A stretch of DNA of 64,000 nt from Nodularia sp. NIES-3585 (GCF_002218065.1 NZ_BDUB01000001.1:383567-447566), one strand, 5' to 3'; shown: positions 53,498 to 63,189, counted from the stretch's first letter. Numbers and translations: made by a program. The notes: generated by a model not told the origin, from the letters alone.

Positions 53498-54331
53498 TTA
53501 CGCGACGCGTCTAATCAGAGTTACACCATCTCGTATAGGTAACAAAACTTGCTCCACACGAGGATCAGCGGCGACAACACGATTGAACTGAGCGATCGCT
53601 TCACCGTTGGCGGTGCGTTGTTCGGCTGGGAGGTAAACTTGTCCTTGCAACAAAGTATTATCGACGCAGATTAACCCATCGGGAGTCAGTAACTGATGCT
53701 CCAAAATAGTCTGGAAGTATTCGACATACTCCTTTTTATCCGCATCGATGAAAATTAAATCAAATGATTCCTTTCTAGCTGCTAGCTTGTGGATTGTCTC
53801 TAAGGCTGGTGCTACCTCGACAATGATATTTTTGCCGTGAGGAGACGCATTAAAGCAATCCTGAGCAAATTGAGCCACATAGGGGTCTACTTCACAACCT
53901 ATTAATACCCCATCACTGGGGAGTGCTTCTGCCATTGCCAAAGCTGAATATCCTGTGAACATTCCCACTTCTAGAATGCGCTTGGCTTTGGTCATGTGAA
54001 CAAACATTTTTAATGTCTGTCCTTCCAGATGTCCTGAGAGCATTTCCTGCTCTAATTGACGCACTGTTTCGCGATCGCTGAAGCGTTTTCCCCAGTCTTC
54101 TTTGCTAGTTTTTTGCGCCAATGCCTTTAATGCGCTCGATTCCGGGGTGGTGTAATCATCCAAATAGGGATCTAAACCTGCGGCTAATTCCACTCCCTGA
54201 CGCAGAGAATCTAATATTTCCGGGGAAATGTGACTCTCTTGGGCTAATTTGAGAGTTTTCTGTAGCTGGGCTACTAAAATGCTGTGTGGCGTGATCGGTC
54301 TAGCTGTTTCTTTTCCCATAACACTAGTCAT
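53498..54331 (-). CDS. mysB: MysB, O-methyltransferase of MAA synthesis
   Basis: The 277-residue protein (ATG 54331, 4 bases after the mysA stop) is a class I methyltransferase of the catechol/caffeoyl-CoA type: RILEVGMFTGYSALAMAEAL (SAM loop), GVLIGCEVDPYVA and FDLIFIDADKKEYVEY with the metal-binding Asp. It methylates the 2-demethyl-4-deoxygadusol precursor from MysA. Longer frames upstream lie inside mysA. Confidence 0.93.
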   Translation of the reverse strand: MTSVMGKETARPITPHSILVAQLQKTLKLAQESHISPEILDSLRQGVELAAGLDPYLDDYTTPESSALKALAQKTSKEDWGKRFSDRETVRQLEQEMLSGHLEGQTLKMFVHMTKAKRILEVGMFTGYSALAMAEALPSDGVLIGCEVDPYVAQFAQDCFNASPHGKNIIVEVAPALETIHKLAARKESFDLIFIDADKKEYVEYFQTILEHQLLTPDGLICVDNTLLQGQVYLPAEQRTANGEAIAQFNRVVAADPRVEQVLLPIRDGVTLIRRVA

Positions 54332-54335
54332 ATCT

Positions 54336-55565
54336 TCACACCCCCAATAGCTTGGCTTCTTGACTTTCAATGTATGCGTCAACGCCTGCTCCACCACGAG
54401 GGTATTTAGCACAAAGACGTTTGTGTTCAGCCAAAGCCGCATCAAGTTCCTCACGGGTCAAATCATTGACAAAGAAGCACTCACCAATGGGACGAGGCAT
54501 AGCTGCGCGTTGTTTGCCATCTCGTGTCAGGCTAATAGACTCTGTAGCATCCCAGAGCAAATCGCCATCTAATAGCGGGTGGTCTAGAGATAAACCGATA
54601 CGATTCATTAAGTCTAGAATGCGATCGCGCTCCCCAGCAGGAATATAGCCACGTTTAGCCGCAATGGTTGCAGACAAAGCCATATCTATATTCACCGCGT
54701 GACCATGATAGAGGGGTACACGAGGCGCTAATTCTAGAGTAGGACTCCAACTGTGTCCATAGGCAATCACTCGATCCAAGTCTAATTCATGCAAATTAGG
54801 AGTCTCTAACTCCAGCATAGTTTTGATGGCTTCGTAGTTGACTGTATGGGCAATCTCTTTGATTTCCGGTGTCGCATTCAGCTGTCCAAAGTGAGTCGAA
54901 AGCAGTTGTTCGCCATATTCGTATAGCAGTTCAAACACTTGTGAGTTAGAAACTACAGCAATTTTTACTAACTCTGCCATCCCGTTGCGAACTTGAGAAG
55001 TTGGCAAGGTCTGCAAAAATGAAAAATCTAGAATCACTTTTAAAGGTGCGTGATATGCTCCCAAGCGATTTTTTAACTTGCGATGATTAACTGCTACCTT
55101 AATTGCGACACCTGCATCAATTAAACCAATCAAGGTAGTTGGAACGCGAATGTAATTGCTCTTGCGACGGTAAGCAGCGCAAGCAAACCCAGCCACATCA
55201 GTAATTAGACCACCACCGACGACTAAAACTGGTTCTTTACGAACTAAGCCAAAGTCCGAAAAAGCATCAACAATTTTTTCAAAGCTAGCAAGGCTTTTAT
55301 CTGTCTCAGAAATGATGATGGGAAATACTGTCAGATCAATGTCATAGTGCTTAAAATATGACCTGATTTGCTTGCCATAAAGTTCATAGACATTGGCATC
55401 AATCACAGTGAGACAGCGACCGAATTTCGCGTAACTATCAGCAATTTCCCGGTTTTTGATATCAAATGCACCGTTCACATAGACAAGACTAAAATCAATT
55501 TTTTCGTAACCTTCCACGTGAAATGCAGTTTCTGTAGCTTCAAACGATGCTTGCACTTTATTCAT
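54336..55565 (-). CDS. mysA: MysA, 2-demethyl-4-deoxygadusol synthase
   Basis: The 409-residue protein is a sugar-phosphate cyclase like dehydroquinate synthase: [20 protein letters not shown] (NAD loop), [29 protein letters not shown] (metal Glu), [11 protein letters not shown] (metal His), [10 protein letters not shown] (metal His). It converts sedoheptulose-7-phosphate to the MAA core. It is the first gene of the cluster. Its leader region (55566-57076) is unusually long and holds a duplicated segment. Confidence 0.94.
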   Translation of the reverse strand: MNKVQASFEATETAFHVEGYEKIDFSLVYVNGAFDIKNREIADSYAKFGRCLTVIDANVYELYGKQIRSYFKHYDIDLTVFPIIISETDKSLASFEKIVDAFSDFGLVRKEPVLVVGGGLITDVAGFACAAYRRKSNYIRVPTTLIGLIDAGVAIKVAVNHRKLKNRLGAYHAPLKVILDFSFLQTLPTSQVRNGMAELVKIAVVSNSQVFELLYEYGEQLLSTHFGQLNATPEIKEIAHTVNYEAIKTMLELETPNLHELDLDRVIAYGHSWSPTLELAPRVPLYHGHAVNIDMALSATIAAKRGYIPAGERDRILDLMNRIGLSLDHPLLDGDLLWDATESISLTRDGKQRAAMPRPIGECFFVNDLTREELDAALAEHKRLCAKYPRGGAGVDAYIESQEAKLLGV

Positions 55566-55889
55566 GTTTGTTGACCTTATTCCAAGTAAATAAATTGTGA
55601 GATTTGGGTATTAATTCAGATTTGACCTGATGCACGCCAGCAGAAAATCATGCTCTTAATCCTTTAAGACTAAAGACACAACAAATTTGGCTTTCAATAA
55701 AAAGCTGAGTTTTACTACTGACTGGCATTATTAAACAACGCCGTTCATTTGATTGAGTAAATTCTGTCGGTGGGTTCACCTCTTAGCTAGTCAACTAGTC
55801 CCACTAGCAATATCTTGCTAAGTACTTGCACTCCCTCTTTCGGGATTGTTGACTCTAATTTGGAAAATGTATCTGAACTCAGATATATT

Positions 55890-56056
55890 CCACTATCTTT
55901 AACTTTAGTGGCTTTCCGATTGTGAGATTTCGTAAAAATCCTGTCCTGGAGAAATGTTCGTATCGTTTATCTCCAAGCTTTAATTTGAGATGAGAACTCT
56001 GATTAACTCTTAATTCGCTGTTTTTGACCATGACTATCAAACCTTATATTGCTAAA
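55890..56056. repeat. Leader duplication, unit 1
   Basis: Starts CCACTATCTTTAACTTTAGT and ends GCTGTTTTTGACCATGACTA, then a GCTAAA. It aligns along its length with unit 2 at 56126-56293, with many base changes but few gaps. Confidence 0.7.
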
Positions 56057-56125
56057 TTCGCTACATTCTATTTGGCTGAGAATGATAGTGGATTTTCCGG
56101 AAGTCTCCCGTAATTTTAATGAATC

Positions 56126-56293
56126 CCACTATTTTTGACTCTAGCAACTTTCCGACCGTTGAAATTTGCAAAACTCCTATGTTTCTAAAGTATTCATATT
56201 GTCTATTTCCCGGTTTATATTTGAGATTTTAGCCATGATTGATCATCAGATAGCTGTTTTTTAGCATAACTCTGAAAACATAAATTGGCTAAA
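56126..56293. repeat. Leader duplication, unit 2
   Basis: Starts CCACTATTTTTGACTCTAGC and keeps the shared anchors of unit 1: CTTTCCGA, TTTGAGAT, GCTGTTTTT and a closing GCTAAA. The offset between units is 236 bases. Confidence 0.7.
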
Positions 56294-57076
56294 AACGAAG
56301 ATGGTTCACTACACTCTGTGAAGAATGTCAGTATAATTTATTCCTCACTCAGTCTAGTTACTACACAGTGTTCAAAATAACTACCTTAGTAGCTCCTAAA
56401 AATTCAGGTTTTGAATATATCTGAGTGAATTGTAACTAAACTTCAAGTTTTTCAAAGAACGGTTGTGTCTTAAAAAAAATCTAAATCTGCTTGAATTGGC
56501 TTTCTAGGTCTAATTTAAGGTGTTTAAACTTAAACCAACAAATAATTTGCTGGTCTGTAACTTAGAAGCAAGATACAAAACATAACATTAGAATAATACA
56601 AATCATAACATATGTAAATCATTAAACCAGTATTTTTTGCAAATAAACGTAATAATCAAGGTTTTAGCCCTCATAATCAGTCTGAGGACATAGTGATGAG
56701 CTATGTTTTGCAGGAATAATTTTCTGTTAAGCGATCCTTTGCCCATCGCTTACAGTCACAAATTGACCAAACTTGATTAAGTTTGATTACTCTTATGTCT
56801 AAAATATAACAATGCCTATTTTAAGTGCAACTAATCTTCTTAGCCGTGATTTGCGTCACTGCCCACTACTCTTACCTTGGGTATATTCTCCAATTTTACG
56901 GGTCAGCGATGGGCAAAGAAAGCCCCGCCTCAGGCGATCGCGCCTCTTATTTAATTAATATTTGATAACATACGCAGGGCTATACCCAAACTACAAAATT
57001 ACAAGGAGAGAGGCTTTGAATTCTCCTCCTTCCCTACGGTTTCCATTGATTTTCAGGATTCTAGGCGATTGTACTT

Positions 57077-57780
57077 TTACCTAGCTAAAAGTTTGCCCTG
57101 CCGTGTTGCTGTGGCGATTACATTATAATTAGCTGTAAAAACCTGAATATTAGGAATTGTTAAATAATCACCATCATCAGTAATGATCTGCTTGACGTTA
57201 GCTTTGTTCATAGCTTCCAATATCAGCAGATCATAACCGTCAAGTAATTGTGTTTGGAATCTGTTGAGAGACGTGTTGGTTGTCTTTTCATCAATATTTA
57301 TCTCAGTACAAGCAGCAATAGATGTCACCTGACTCCAAGCTGTCTTAACCTCCTCTACAACTTTAATTCTCTCTGTTGGATAGTTATGGCGGTATTAGGA
57401 CTTACGCAATGACTCTCTGAAACCTTCTTTCCTTTGTGTTCTTTGTGTCCTTTGCGGTTCGTTTTTTCATGATTTTGCGTAAGTCCTGGGTATATTTTAG
57501 GTGTTAATGAAGGATAAAAAATTTCTTTTTCTGTCTTTTCAATTTGGTGTGCTAACTCTGCTAAAGAAAGACCACAGTATAAAAGTAGTGATTCAACTGC
57601 AATAGCCTGCCCTAAGTAGGAAGGATAGTATTGTGTCTGATATGGTGAGGCTGAGGCACTGGCATTAGTGTAACTATACCAGTACCAAACGTTACTATCG
57701 ACTAAAAAAAGGTCATCTTGTTTGGGAGTATCAGACCGGATATCAATGACCTCAGCCTGGATGTTGTAGTTAGGTGACAT
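57077..57780 (-). pseudogene. PIN-like protein gene broken by a 91-bp MITE
   Basis: The 5' part reads VIDIRSDTPKQDDLFLVDSN, with a PIN-type first Asp (LFLVDSNVWYWYS), and goes up to PKIYP at 57488. There a MITE (57397-57487) interrupts it, and the frame then runs to a stop. The 3' part (NVKQIITDDGDYLTIPNIQV) continues in another frame to 57077. Removing the MITE and one copy of the flanking ATACC joins the halves as PKIYRHNYPTERIKVVEEV with no frameshift. The intact protein would be about 200 residues. The first ATG overlaps the stop of the DUF4325 gene by one base. Confidence 0.85.
57397..57487. mobile_element. MITE with AGGACTTACGCAA inverted ends
   Basis: The 91-base element starts AGGACTTACGCAA and ends with its exact inverse TTGCGTAAGTCCT. 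The gene-strand flanks share ATACC on both sides, a likely 5-bp target duplication. Its inner part holds a CTTTGTGTTCTTTGTGTCC stretch. Such ends are common in cyanobacterial MITEs; no transposase is encoded. Confidence 0.85.
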
Positions 57781-58127
57781 TAAAGGTTATTAGCCTGTTC
57801 ACTGATTACTTGGTCTAATCTACTACGAAAATCAGGGTCAGAGTAGTAACGCTTTGAGTTGTTAATAACTAATTTTAGTATCTGCTTACCAACTGGATTG
57901 AGGTTAGAAACCTTCAACAAGCGGTTGAGCTTTTCTGGTTGGATATCTCTGAGTAATTGGCCAATAGCGAAGTTGAAGAATGGAGACGCAAAAATTTCCA
58001 CTCCTCCAAAGTCCAGTTCTACAGGTAGGTCTGCTTGCAATGTTGGATGAACCAAAGCATACACCTTTTCTCCATCGCCGGGTGTAATACAGTTTTTGCC
58101 TACTAGGGTTAGGATTTCGTGTTTCAT
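57780..58127 (-). CDS. DUF4325 (STAS-like) protein
   Basis: The 115-residue protein (ATG 58127, preceded by GGGAGAGG 8 bases upstream) reads MKHEILTLVGKNCITPGDGE, then LPVELDFGGVEIFASPFFNF and a helical C-terminus, as in DUF4325. This fold resembles STAS. The gene starts 16 bases after the HATPase gene and its stop overlaps the PIN-like ATG, so the three form an operon. Function unknown; probably protein-protein switching. Confidence 0.83.
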   Translation of the reverse strand: MKHEILTLVGKNCITPGDGEKVYALVHPTLQADLPVELDFGGVEIFASPFFNFAIGQLLRDIQPEKLNRLLKVSNLNPVGKQILKLVINNSKRYYSDPDFRSRLDQVISEQANNL

Positions 58128-58143
58128 AGCCTCAACCTCTCCC

Positions 58144-59019
58144 TTAAAATAACGGCTCGTCGTCTGGTTCAATGACCGCAGCATAATATGACTCGTCGCA
58201 AAGGAGTGTAATGTTTACCAGTGTTCCTTGAAAAAAAGTTTGTCGATTTTCGTAAACTTCTTGGTTTTCATCAATTATCGCATATCCATCATGGCTGAAA
58301 ATTTGAAGTTTTCCCTGATTTATATGAACGAATTGTTTTAAATAGTCAAGACCAATACCACCCGTGACTCGTCCACCCCTGGTAGTTGTCCCGTTTTGAA
58401 AAGCCCATTTCAATGCTTGATCTGCTGGCAATTCTGCATTTTTCTGAAAATCACGCACATTTTGAGGGATTCCTACGCCAAAGTCAACTACAGTTAGTTT
58501 AAGTTCTTTCAGTTCAGGATAATGTTGTCCGCAGCTAAATACTCCTATATCTGTCAGTCCATGTTCAAAAGCATTGGCATAAATTTCTAAAACTGTTGCC
58601 ACAATCAGCTTTTGCAAATTTTGAGTGGCATGAACCCAGCCTCTACCTAGCCATTGTTCGGCTAGGTATTGAACCAACTCATCTTTATTTTGCTTTGGAT
58701 CTTCTCGATACGGAATAGAGTTTCCCTGCCAAGGTGCTATATCCTGGCAAACGGCATACATAAACCCATTCTGTTGCAGATTTCTTTTGACTTTGTTATG
58801 AAGAGTCTGTTCTTGAAAAGTGATTTTTCTGCCTTGTGATTCAATTAAACGAATTAATCCACCTAGAAAAGCTACTGCGTTTGGTCGTAGAAACCAACAT
58901 TTGGAAAAGTCAAAGATTACTTCTAAGGAATCTTCGCTGACTTGTTGCCAAAGTTGAAACAAGCGATCAAAGTCATCTAGGTTATCGTTGACAGTCGGAA
59001 TTTGAAGAGTCAGGCTCAT
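58144..59019 (-). CDS. STAS-like/HATPase fusion protein
   Basis: The 291-residue protein has a STAS-like N-terminus (about 1-90, LEVIFDFSKCWFLRPNAVAF) and a GHKL ATPase domain. The N-box is in LEIYANAFEHG (Glu145 to Asn149), the G1 box in VVDFGVGIP (179-185), and the G2 box in GGIGLDYLKQF. No His-phosphotransfer domain is seen. In the operon with DUF4325 and PIN-like genes it may be the ATP-driven switch. The role is inferred. Confidence 0.82.
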   Translation of the reverse strand: MSLTLQIPTVNDNLDDFDRLFQLWQQVSEDSLEVIFDFSKCWFLRPNAVAFLGGLIRLIESQGRKITFQEQTLHNKVKRNLQQNGFMYAVCQDIAPWQGNSIPYREDPKQNKDELVQYLAEQWLGRGWVHATQNLQKLIVATVLEIYANAFEHGLTDIGVFSCGQHYPELKELKLTVVDFGVGIPQNVRDFQKNAELPADQALKWAFQNGTTTRGGRVTGGIGLDYLKQFVHINQGKLQIFSHDGYAIIDENQEVYENRQTFFQGTLVNITLLCDESYYAAVIEPDDEPLF

Positions 59020-59170
59020 TATTCCTTTTTGAACACTTCGTTGAAGTATAGATATTAGCAGGTGTTGTCAGGGTTATTGATGATTTTTATCTCCAATTAC
59101 CCTTCAAATGCTTGATCGACAATGGAAGGTAAAAGGCATCAAGTTCTTTTAGTGAATCTACAACAAAAAA

Positions 59171-59244
59171 TCGGGATGACTGGATTCGAACCAGCGGCCC
59201 CTTCGTCCCGAACGAAGTGCGCTACCAAGCTGCGCCACATCCCG
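59171..59244 (-). tRNA. trnP-CGG: tRNA-Pro (CGG anticodon)
   Basis: On the - strand the sequence folds into a cloverleaf: acceptor CGGGATG / CATCCCG, D arm GCGC-AGCTTGGTA-GCGC, anticodon stem CTTCG / CGAAG with loop TTCGGGA (anticodon CGG), T arm GCTGG-TTCGAAT-CCAGT. No CCA is encoded. It reads the proline codon CCG. Confidence 0.95.
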
Positions 59245-59357
59245 TCACAGTAAGCACTGTACGATTATATCATAAGAATAATCTAATATGAATAAATATA
59301 TTCACTCACAGCTTTGCTTGCTAGGATGAGATTTATATAACTTCATCAGAGTAGATT

Positions 59358-60260
59358 GTGACTGTTAAACCAGACTGGTTGCGAGTAAAAGCGCCTCAGT
59401 GGGAGCGCGTTGGTAACGTCAAAGAAATTTTACGGGATTTAGCACTCAATACAGTTTGCGAGGAAGCTTCCTGTCCGAATATTGGTGAGTGCTTTCAAGC
59501 CGGTACTGCCACATTTTTGATTATGGGGCCGGCTTGTACCCGTGCTTGTCCTTACTGTGATATTGATTTTGAGAAAAAACCCCAAGCTCTAGATTCCACA
59601 GAACCAGCACGACTGGCTGAGGCTGTGCGTCGAATGAAACTTAATCATGTGGTGATTACTTCTGTAAACCGGGATGATTTACCTGATGGTGGTGCTTCTC
59701 AGTTTGTGCGGTGTATTCAAGCCGTGCGGAGTGTCTCGCCTCAAACTACAATTGAGGTGCTAATTCCTGACTTGTGCGGTAATTGGAATGCTTTAGAAAT
59801 AATTTTAGAAGCTGCGCCAGAGGTACTGAACCACAATACAGAAACAATTGAGCGCTTATATCGTCGGGTGCGTCCCCAAGGAAACTACGATCGCACTTTG
59901 GAATTATTGCAACGCTCTCGCCAAATAGCTCCTTGGGTATATACGAAATCAGGTATCATGGTCGGACTAGGTGAAACTGATGCCGAAATTCGCCAAGCTA
60001 TGCAAGACTTACGCTCTGTAGATTGTGACATTTTGACCATTGGGCAGTACCTCCAACCCGGTCAAAAACACTTGCAAGTTAATGACTTTATTACCCCCGA
60101 ACAATTTGCAGCTTGGCAGGTCTTCGGTACAGAAATCGGATTTTTACAAGTTGTTTCCTCACCCTTGACAAGAAGCTCATATCATGCAGAGCAAGTCAGG
60201 GAATTAATGCAACGCTACCCCCGTCAGGTAGAGACGCAATTGCTCGCGTCTGAGATTTAA
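59358..60260 (+). CDS. lipA: Lipoyl synthase (GTG start)
   Basis: The 300-residue radical-SAM enzyme has the auxiliary cluster cysteines in [12 protein letters not shown] (34, 39, 45) and the SAM cluster CTRACPYC (60, 64, 67), followed by [13 protein letters not shown] and [13 protein letters not shown], all standard LipA motifs. It inserts two sulfurs into octanoyl groups on lipoate-dependent enzymes. The GTG start at 59358 is the only one close to the family start. Confidence 0.95.
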   Translation: MTVKPDWLRVKAPQWERVGNVKEILRDLALNTVCEEASCPNIGECFQAGTATFLIMGPACTRACPYCDIDFEKKPQALDSTEPARLAEAVRRMKLNHVVITSVNRDDLPDGGASQFVRCIQAVRSVSPQTTIEVLIPDLCGNWNALEIILEAAPEVLNHNTETIERLYRRVRPQGNYDRTLELLQRSRQIAPWVYTKSGIMVGLGETDAEIRQAMQDLRSVDCDILTIGQYLQPGQKHLQVNDFITPEQFAAWQVFGTEIGFLQVVSSPLTRSSYHAEQVRELMQRYPRQVETQLLASEI

Positions 60261-60276
60261 GTAGTTGGGAATGGTA

Positions 60277-61212
60277 ATGATAGCGGTGCAAAAAACTACC
60301 ATAGCAATTCTGGGTGCAGGTGCGTGGGGTCTAGCTTTAGCAGATTTGGCGAGTGCAAACGGCCATCAGGTGCGTGTGTGGTCACGTAGAGGAACAGCAA
60401 ATCTGGCAGCAGTTGTGCAAGATGCCCAAATCATCTTGTCGGCTATCTCGATGAAAGGGGTAAGTGATGTTGTCTGTCAAGTCAAATCTTGTCCCCTTTC
60501 CCCAAAAACAATTTTTGTCACTGCGACAAAAGGCTTAGATCCCAAAACGACCTGTACACCCTCGCAAATTTGGCAAACAGCATTTCCACATCATCCAGTA
60601 GTGGTTTTATCTGGGCCAAATTTATCGAAAGAAATTCAACAATCTTTACCAGCTGCAACGGTAGCAGCCAGCAATGACACGGCTGCGGCTGAACTTGTGC
60701 AGCTGGTATTTTCTTCTCCTCATTTTCGGGTATATACCAATCCTGATCCTCTAGGGGTGGAACTAGGGGGGACATTAAAAAATATAATGGCGATCGCATC
60801 GGGTGTGTGTGATGGGTTACATCTGGGAACCAATGCTAAAGCTGCTTTAGTCACCCGTGGACTCACAGAAATAGTCCGCATTGGCCAGAGTTGGGGTGCA
60901 AAGACGGAAACATTTTATGGTTTATCAGGTCTAGGAGATTTGTTAGCAACTTGCAATAGTCCTCTGAGTCGCAATTACCAAGTTGGTTACCAAATGGCTG
61001 GTGGTAAAACACTTACAGAAATTCTGGCAAACTTACCAGGAACCGCTGAAGGTGTCAATACTTGCCAAGTGTTAGTCCAAAGAGCCAAACAACACAGTAT
61101 TGCTATCCCCATTACTGAGCAAGTTTATCGCTTACTTGAAGGTGAAATCACACCTCGACAAGCACTCTCAGAACTGATGCTAAGAGATACCAAGGCAGAA
61201 TACAACTGTTAA
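60277..61212 (+). CDS. gpsA: Glycerol-3-phosphate dehydrogenase [NAD(P)+]
   Basis: The 311-residue protein has the NAD loop AILGAGAWGLALADLAS, the SGPNLSKEI substrate region, and GTLKNIMAIASGVCDGLHLG and LSGLGDLLATCNSPLSRNY. It makes glycerol-3-phosphate for membrane lipids. ATG 60277 is chosen because GGGA lies 6 bases upstream; ATG 60271 and TTG 60265 are also in frame. It starts 16 bases after lipA. Confidence 0.93.
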   Translation: MIAVQKTTIAILGAGAWGLALADLASANGHQVRVWSRRGTANLAAVVQDAQIILSAISMKGVSDVVCQVKSCPLSPKTIFVTATKGLDPKTTCTPSQIWQTAFPHHPVVVLSGPNLSKEIQQSLPAATVAASNDTAAAELVQLVFSSPHFRVYTNPDPLGVELGGTLKNIMAIASGVCDGLHLGTNAKAALVTRGLTEIVRIGQSWGAKTETFYGLSGLGDLLATCNSPLSRNYQVGYQMAGGKTLTEILANLPGTAEGVNTCQVLVQRAKQHSIAIPITEQVYRLLEGEITPRQALSELMLRDTKAEYNC

Positions 61213-61679
61213 ACTTGATAAAAGCAGTTTAATGGCGCTTTTTGCTTGTATACTAGCCAATCTATGACAACCTGTCACTTGTAGTTATTCCTCAATAATC
61301 CCTAGAAAAAAAATAATAAATCGTCAGGATATTACTTTCATTCCATGTATATATGACTATGCCAATGATAAACATATTTTTTACTGACAGATGTTTATAC
61401 CAGTTACCAACGTAATCATAAATATTTATCAACGTCGAAATATTAACTAGGTACTGTGTAATCTAAAGCCTAGATATCGATTTGAATAGCTATTGGTTCA
61501 ATTCACACACTTAACCGATACAGTTCGGGATTAGTGTAGGAAAATTTCAGTATGTTTTCTTAAAGAAAAATTACTGAAAACCTCAACCGTGTTATTTCAT
61601 CTGGAATCACGGGAACAATAGCAACAGTTAATTAGCTGACCGTAATCTATTGTTACCTGGAGCCATTGAGACGATCCTT
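61213..61679. other. Leader region of sigC
   Basis: About 470 bases between gpsA and the sigma factor gene, AT-rich, with no gene seen. The promoter(s) of sigC should lie here. A long upstream region is common for regulated group 2 sigma factor genes. Confidence 0.5.
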
Positions 61680-62930
61680 ATGCCAGCAACATCTTTTTAC
61701 GCAGATGCCGCTTCCAATACCAAAAAGTCCCACCCGGAAATGGAAGAAGAACTCATTATTGATGATGGTGAGTTGTCGGCAGATGATATCCAAGAATTGG
61801 AAGTAGCTGCTGTTGACCCTGCTAACTTTGCTGCGAACAATAACCGTCGTAGTACAGATTTAGTACGTCTATATCTTCAGGAAATTGGGCGAGTTCGGCT
61901 TCTAGGGCGCGATGAAGAAGTTTCCGAAGCACAAAAAGTCCAACGCTACTTGCGGATGCGGACTGTACTTGCCGACGCGGCCAAGCAAGGGGATGAAGTC
62001 ATTGCACCATTTCTCAAACTAGTTCAAGTTCAGGAGCGTCTGACATCGGAACTGGGACATCGCCCGTCTTTGGAAAGGTGGGCTACTACTGCTGGTATAG
62101 AACTGGCGGATCTCAAACCTACTTTAGCAAATGGCAAGCGTCGCTGGGCGGAAATTGCTAAATTAACAGTAGAAGAACTAGAGCAAGTGCAATCCCAAGG
62201 ACTTCGTGCCAAAGAACACATGATCAAGGCGAATCTGCGCTTGGTCGTGTCGGTTGCTAAGAAGTATCAAAATCGCGGTTTAGAATTATTAGATTTAGTT
62301 CAAGAAGGGACTTTAGGCTTAGAACGAGCCGTAGAAAAATTTGACCCGACTAAGGGATATCGCTTTAGCACTTACGCTTATTGGTGGATTCGTCAGGGAA
62401 TTACGCGAGCGATCGCTACTTCTAGTCGCACAATTCGCTTACCTGTTCATATTACAGAAAAGCTGAATAAAATTAAAAAAGCTCAACGCAAAATTGCTCA
62501 AGAAAAAGGTCGCACTCCCACCTTAGAAGATTTAGCAATTGAGTTAGAAATGACACCAATTCAAGTGCGAGAAGTGTTGCTCAGAGTACCGCGTTCCGTC
62601 TCTCTGGAAACAAAAGTAGGCAAAGATAAAGACACTGAGTTAGGGGAATTACTAGAAACCGACTGTGTAACCCCAGAAGAGATGTTAATGCGAGAATCTT
62701 TACAAAAAGACTTGCATAGTCTGTTGGCAGATTTAACTAGCCGTGAGCGTGATGTCATTCTCATGCGCTTTGGTTTGTCTGATGGTCATCCTTACTCCTT
62801 AGCCGAAATTGGTCGCGCTCTTGATTTGTCACGAGAACGAGTTCGTCAAATTGAATCGAAAGCTTTACAAAAGCTCCGCCAACCCAAACGACGCAATCTG
62901 ATCCGCGATTATTTAGAATCTCTGAGTTAG
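61680..62930 (+). CDS. sigC: Group 2 sigma-70 factor, SigC type
   Basis: The 416-residue protein (ATG 61680) starts MPATSFYADAASNTKKSHPE, has region 1.2 (TDLVRLYLQEIGRVRLL), 2.3-2.4 (YRFSTYAYWWIRQGITRAIA), 3 (LPVHITEKLNKIKKAQRKIA) and 4 (RERDVILMRFGLSDGHPYSL, RERVRQIESKALQKLR). Start and length match what I recall of the Anabaena SigC. It lacks region 1.1, so it is a non-essential, stress- or starvation-type factor. It lies 259 bases upstream of furA. Confidence 0.92.
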   Translation: MPATSFYADAASNTKKSHPEMEEELIIDDGELSADDIQELEVAAVDPANFAANNNRRSTDLVRLYLQEIGRVRLLGRDEEVSEAQKVQRYLRMRTVLADAAKQGDEVIAPFLKLVQVQERLTSELGHRPSLERWATTAGIELADLKPTLANGKRRWAEIAKLTVEELEQVQSQGLRAKEHMIKANLRLVVSVAKKYQNRGLELLDLVQEGTLGLERAVEKFDPTKGYRFSTYAYWWIRQGITRAIATSSRTIRLPVHITEKLNKIKKAQRKIAQEKGRTPTLEDLAIELEMTPIQVREVLLRVPRSVSLETKVGKDKDTELGELLETDCVTPEEMLMRESLQKDLHSLLADLTSRERDVILMRFGLSDGHPYSLAEIGRALDLSRERVRQIESKALQKLRQPKRRNLIRDYLESLS

Positions 62931-62954
62931 TCATGAATTGCTTGCTATTGGCAT

Positions 62955-63021
62955 TCGACAGTTTCAAGTCAAGCAAAATATCTAAGAGGTCTAACATATC
63001 TCTTAGATATCCGACTGTCGA
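62955..63021 (+). terminator. Nested hairpin between sigC and furA
   Basis: An inner perfect 11-bp stem (ATATCTAAGAG / CTCTTAGATAT; 62978-62988 with 63000-63010) lies within an outer 8-bp stem (TCGACAGT / ACTGTCGA; 62955-62962 with 63014-63021). There is no T-run. It may end the sigC transcript or act as a processing or control structure. Confidence 0.6.
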
Positions 63022-63189
63022 AGTGAGGATTTCACATTTTTGAGCTTTAGTCTCTGGATTGAACCTATTTGAAATTGAAGAATTATTTTGATTTATTTAA
63101 TAAATGTTCGCAATAAGAGAAGATTGTTGCAAATTGCCGCCAAAATTTGTTATATTCTCAATTAATAGGCTTTGTTGAGAAAAATTAGT

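Larger units (their letters stand above)
55566..57076. other. Long leader region upstream of mysA with a duplicated segment
   Basis: About 1.5 kb without a gene, between mysA and the PIN-like pseudogene. It holds a diverged direct duplication (55890-56056 and 56126-56293), a 14-bp inverted pair (CTTTGCCCATCGCT at 56737-56750 and AGCGATGGGCAAAG at 56905-56918) and a HIP1 site near 56935. The mysA promoter should lie here. No RNA gene was recognised. Confidence 0.6.

Noticed and set aside
54360-54648. Open frames of 70-92 codons on the + strand opposite the start of mysB and the end of mysA
   Set aside because: They are antisense shadows of well-supported mysA and mysB coding sequence, with no ribosome binding site and Arg/Ser-rich composition typical of reversed frames.
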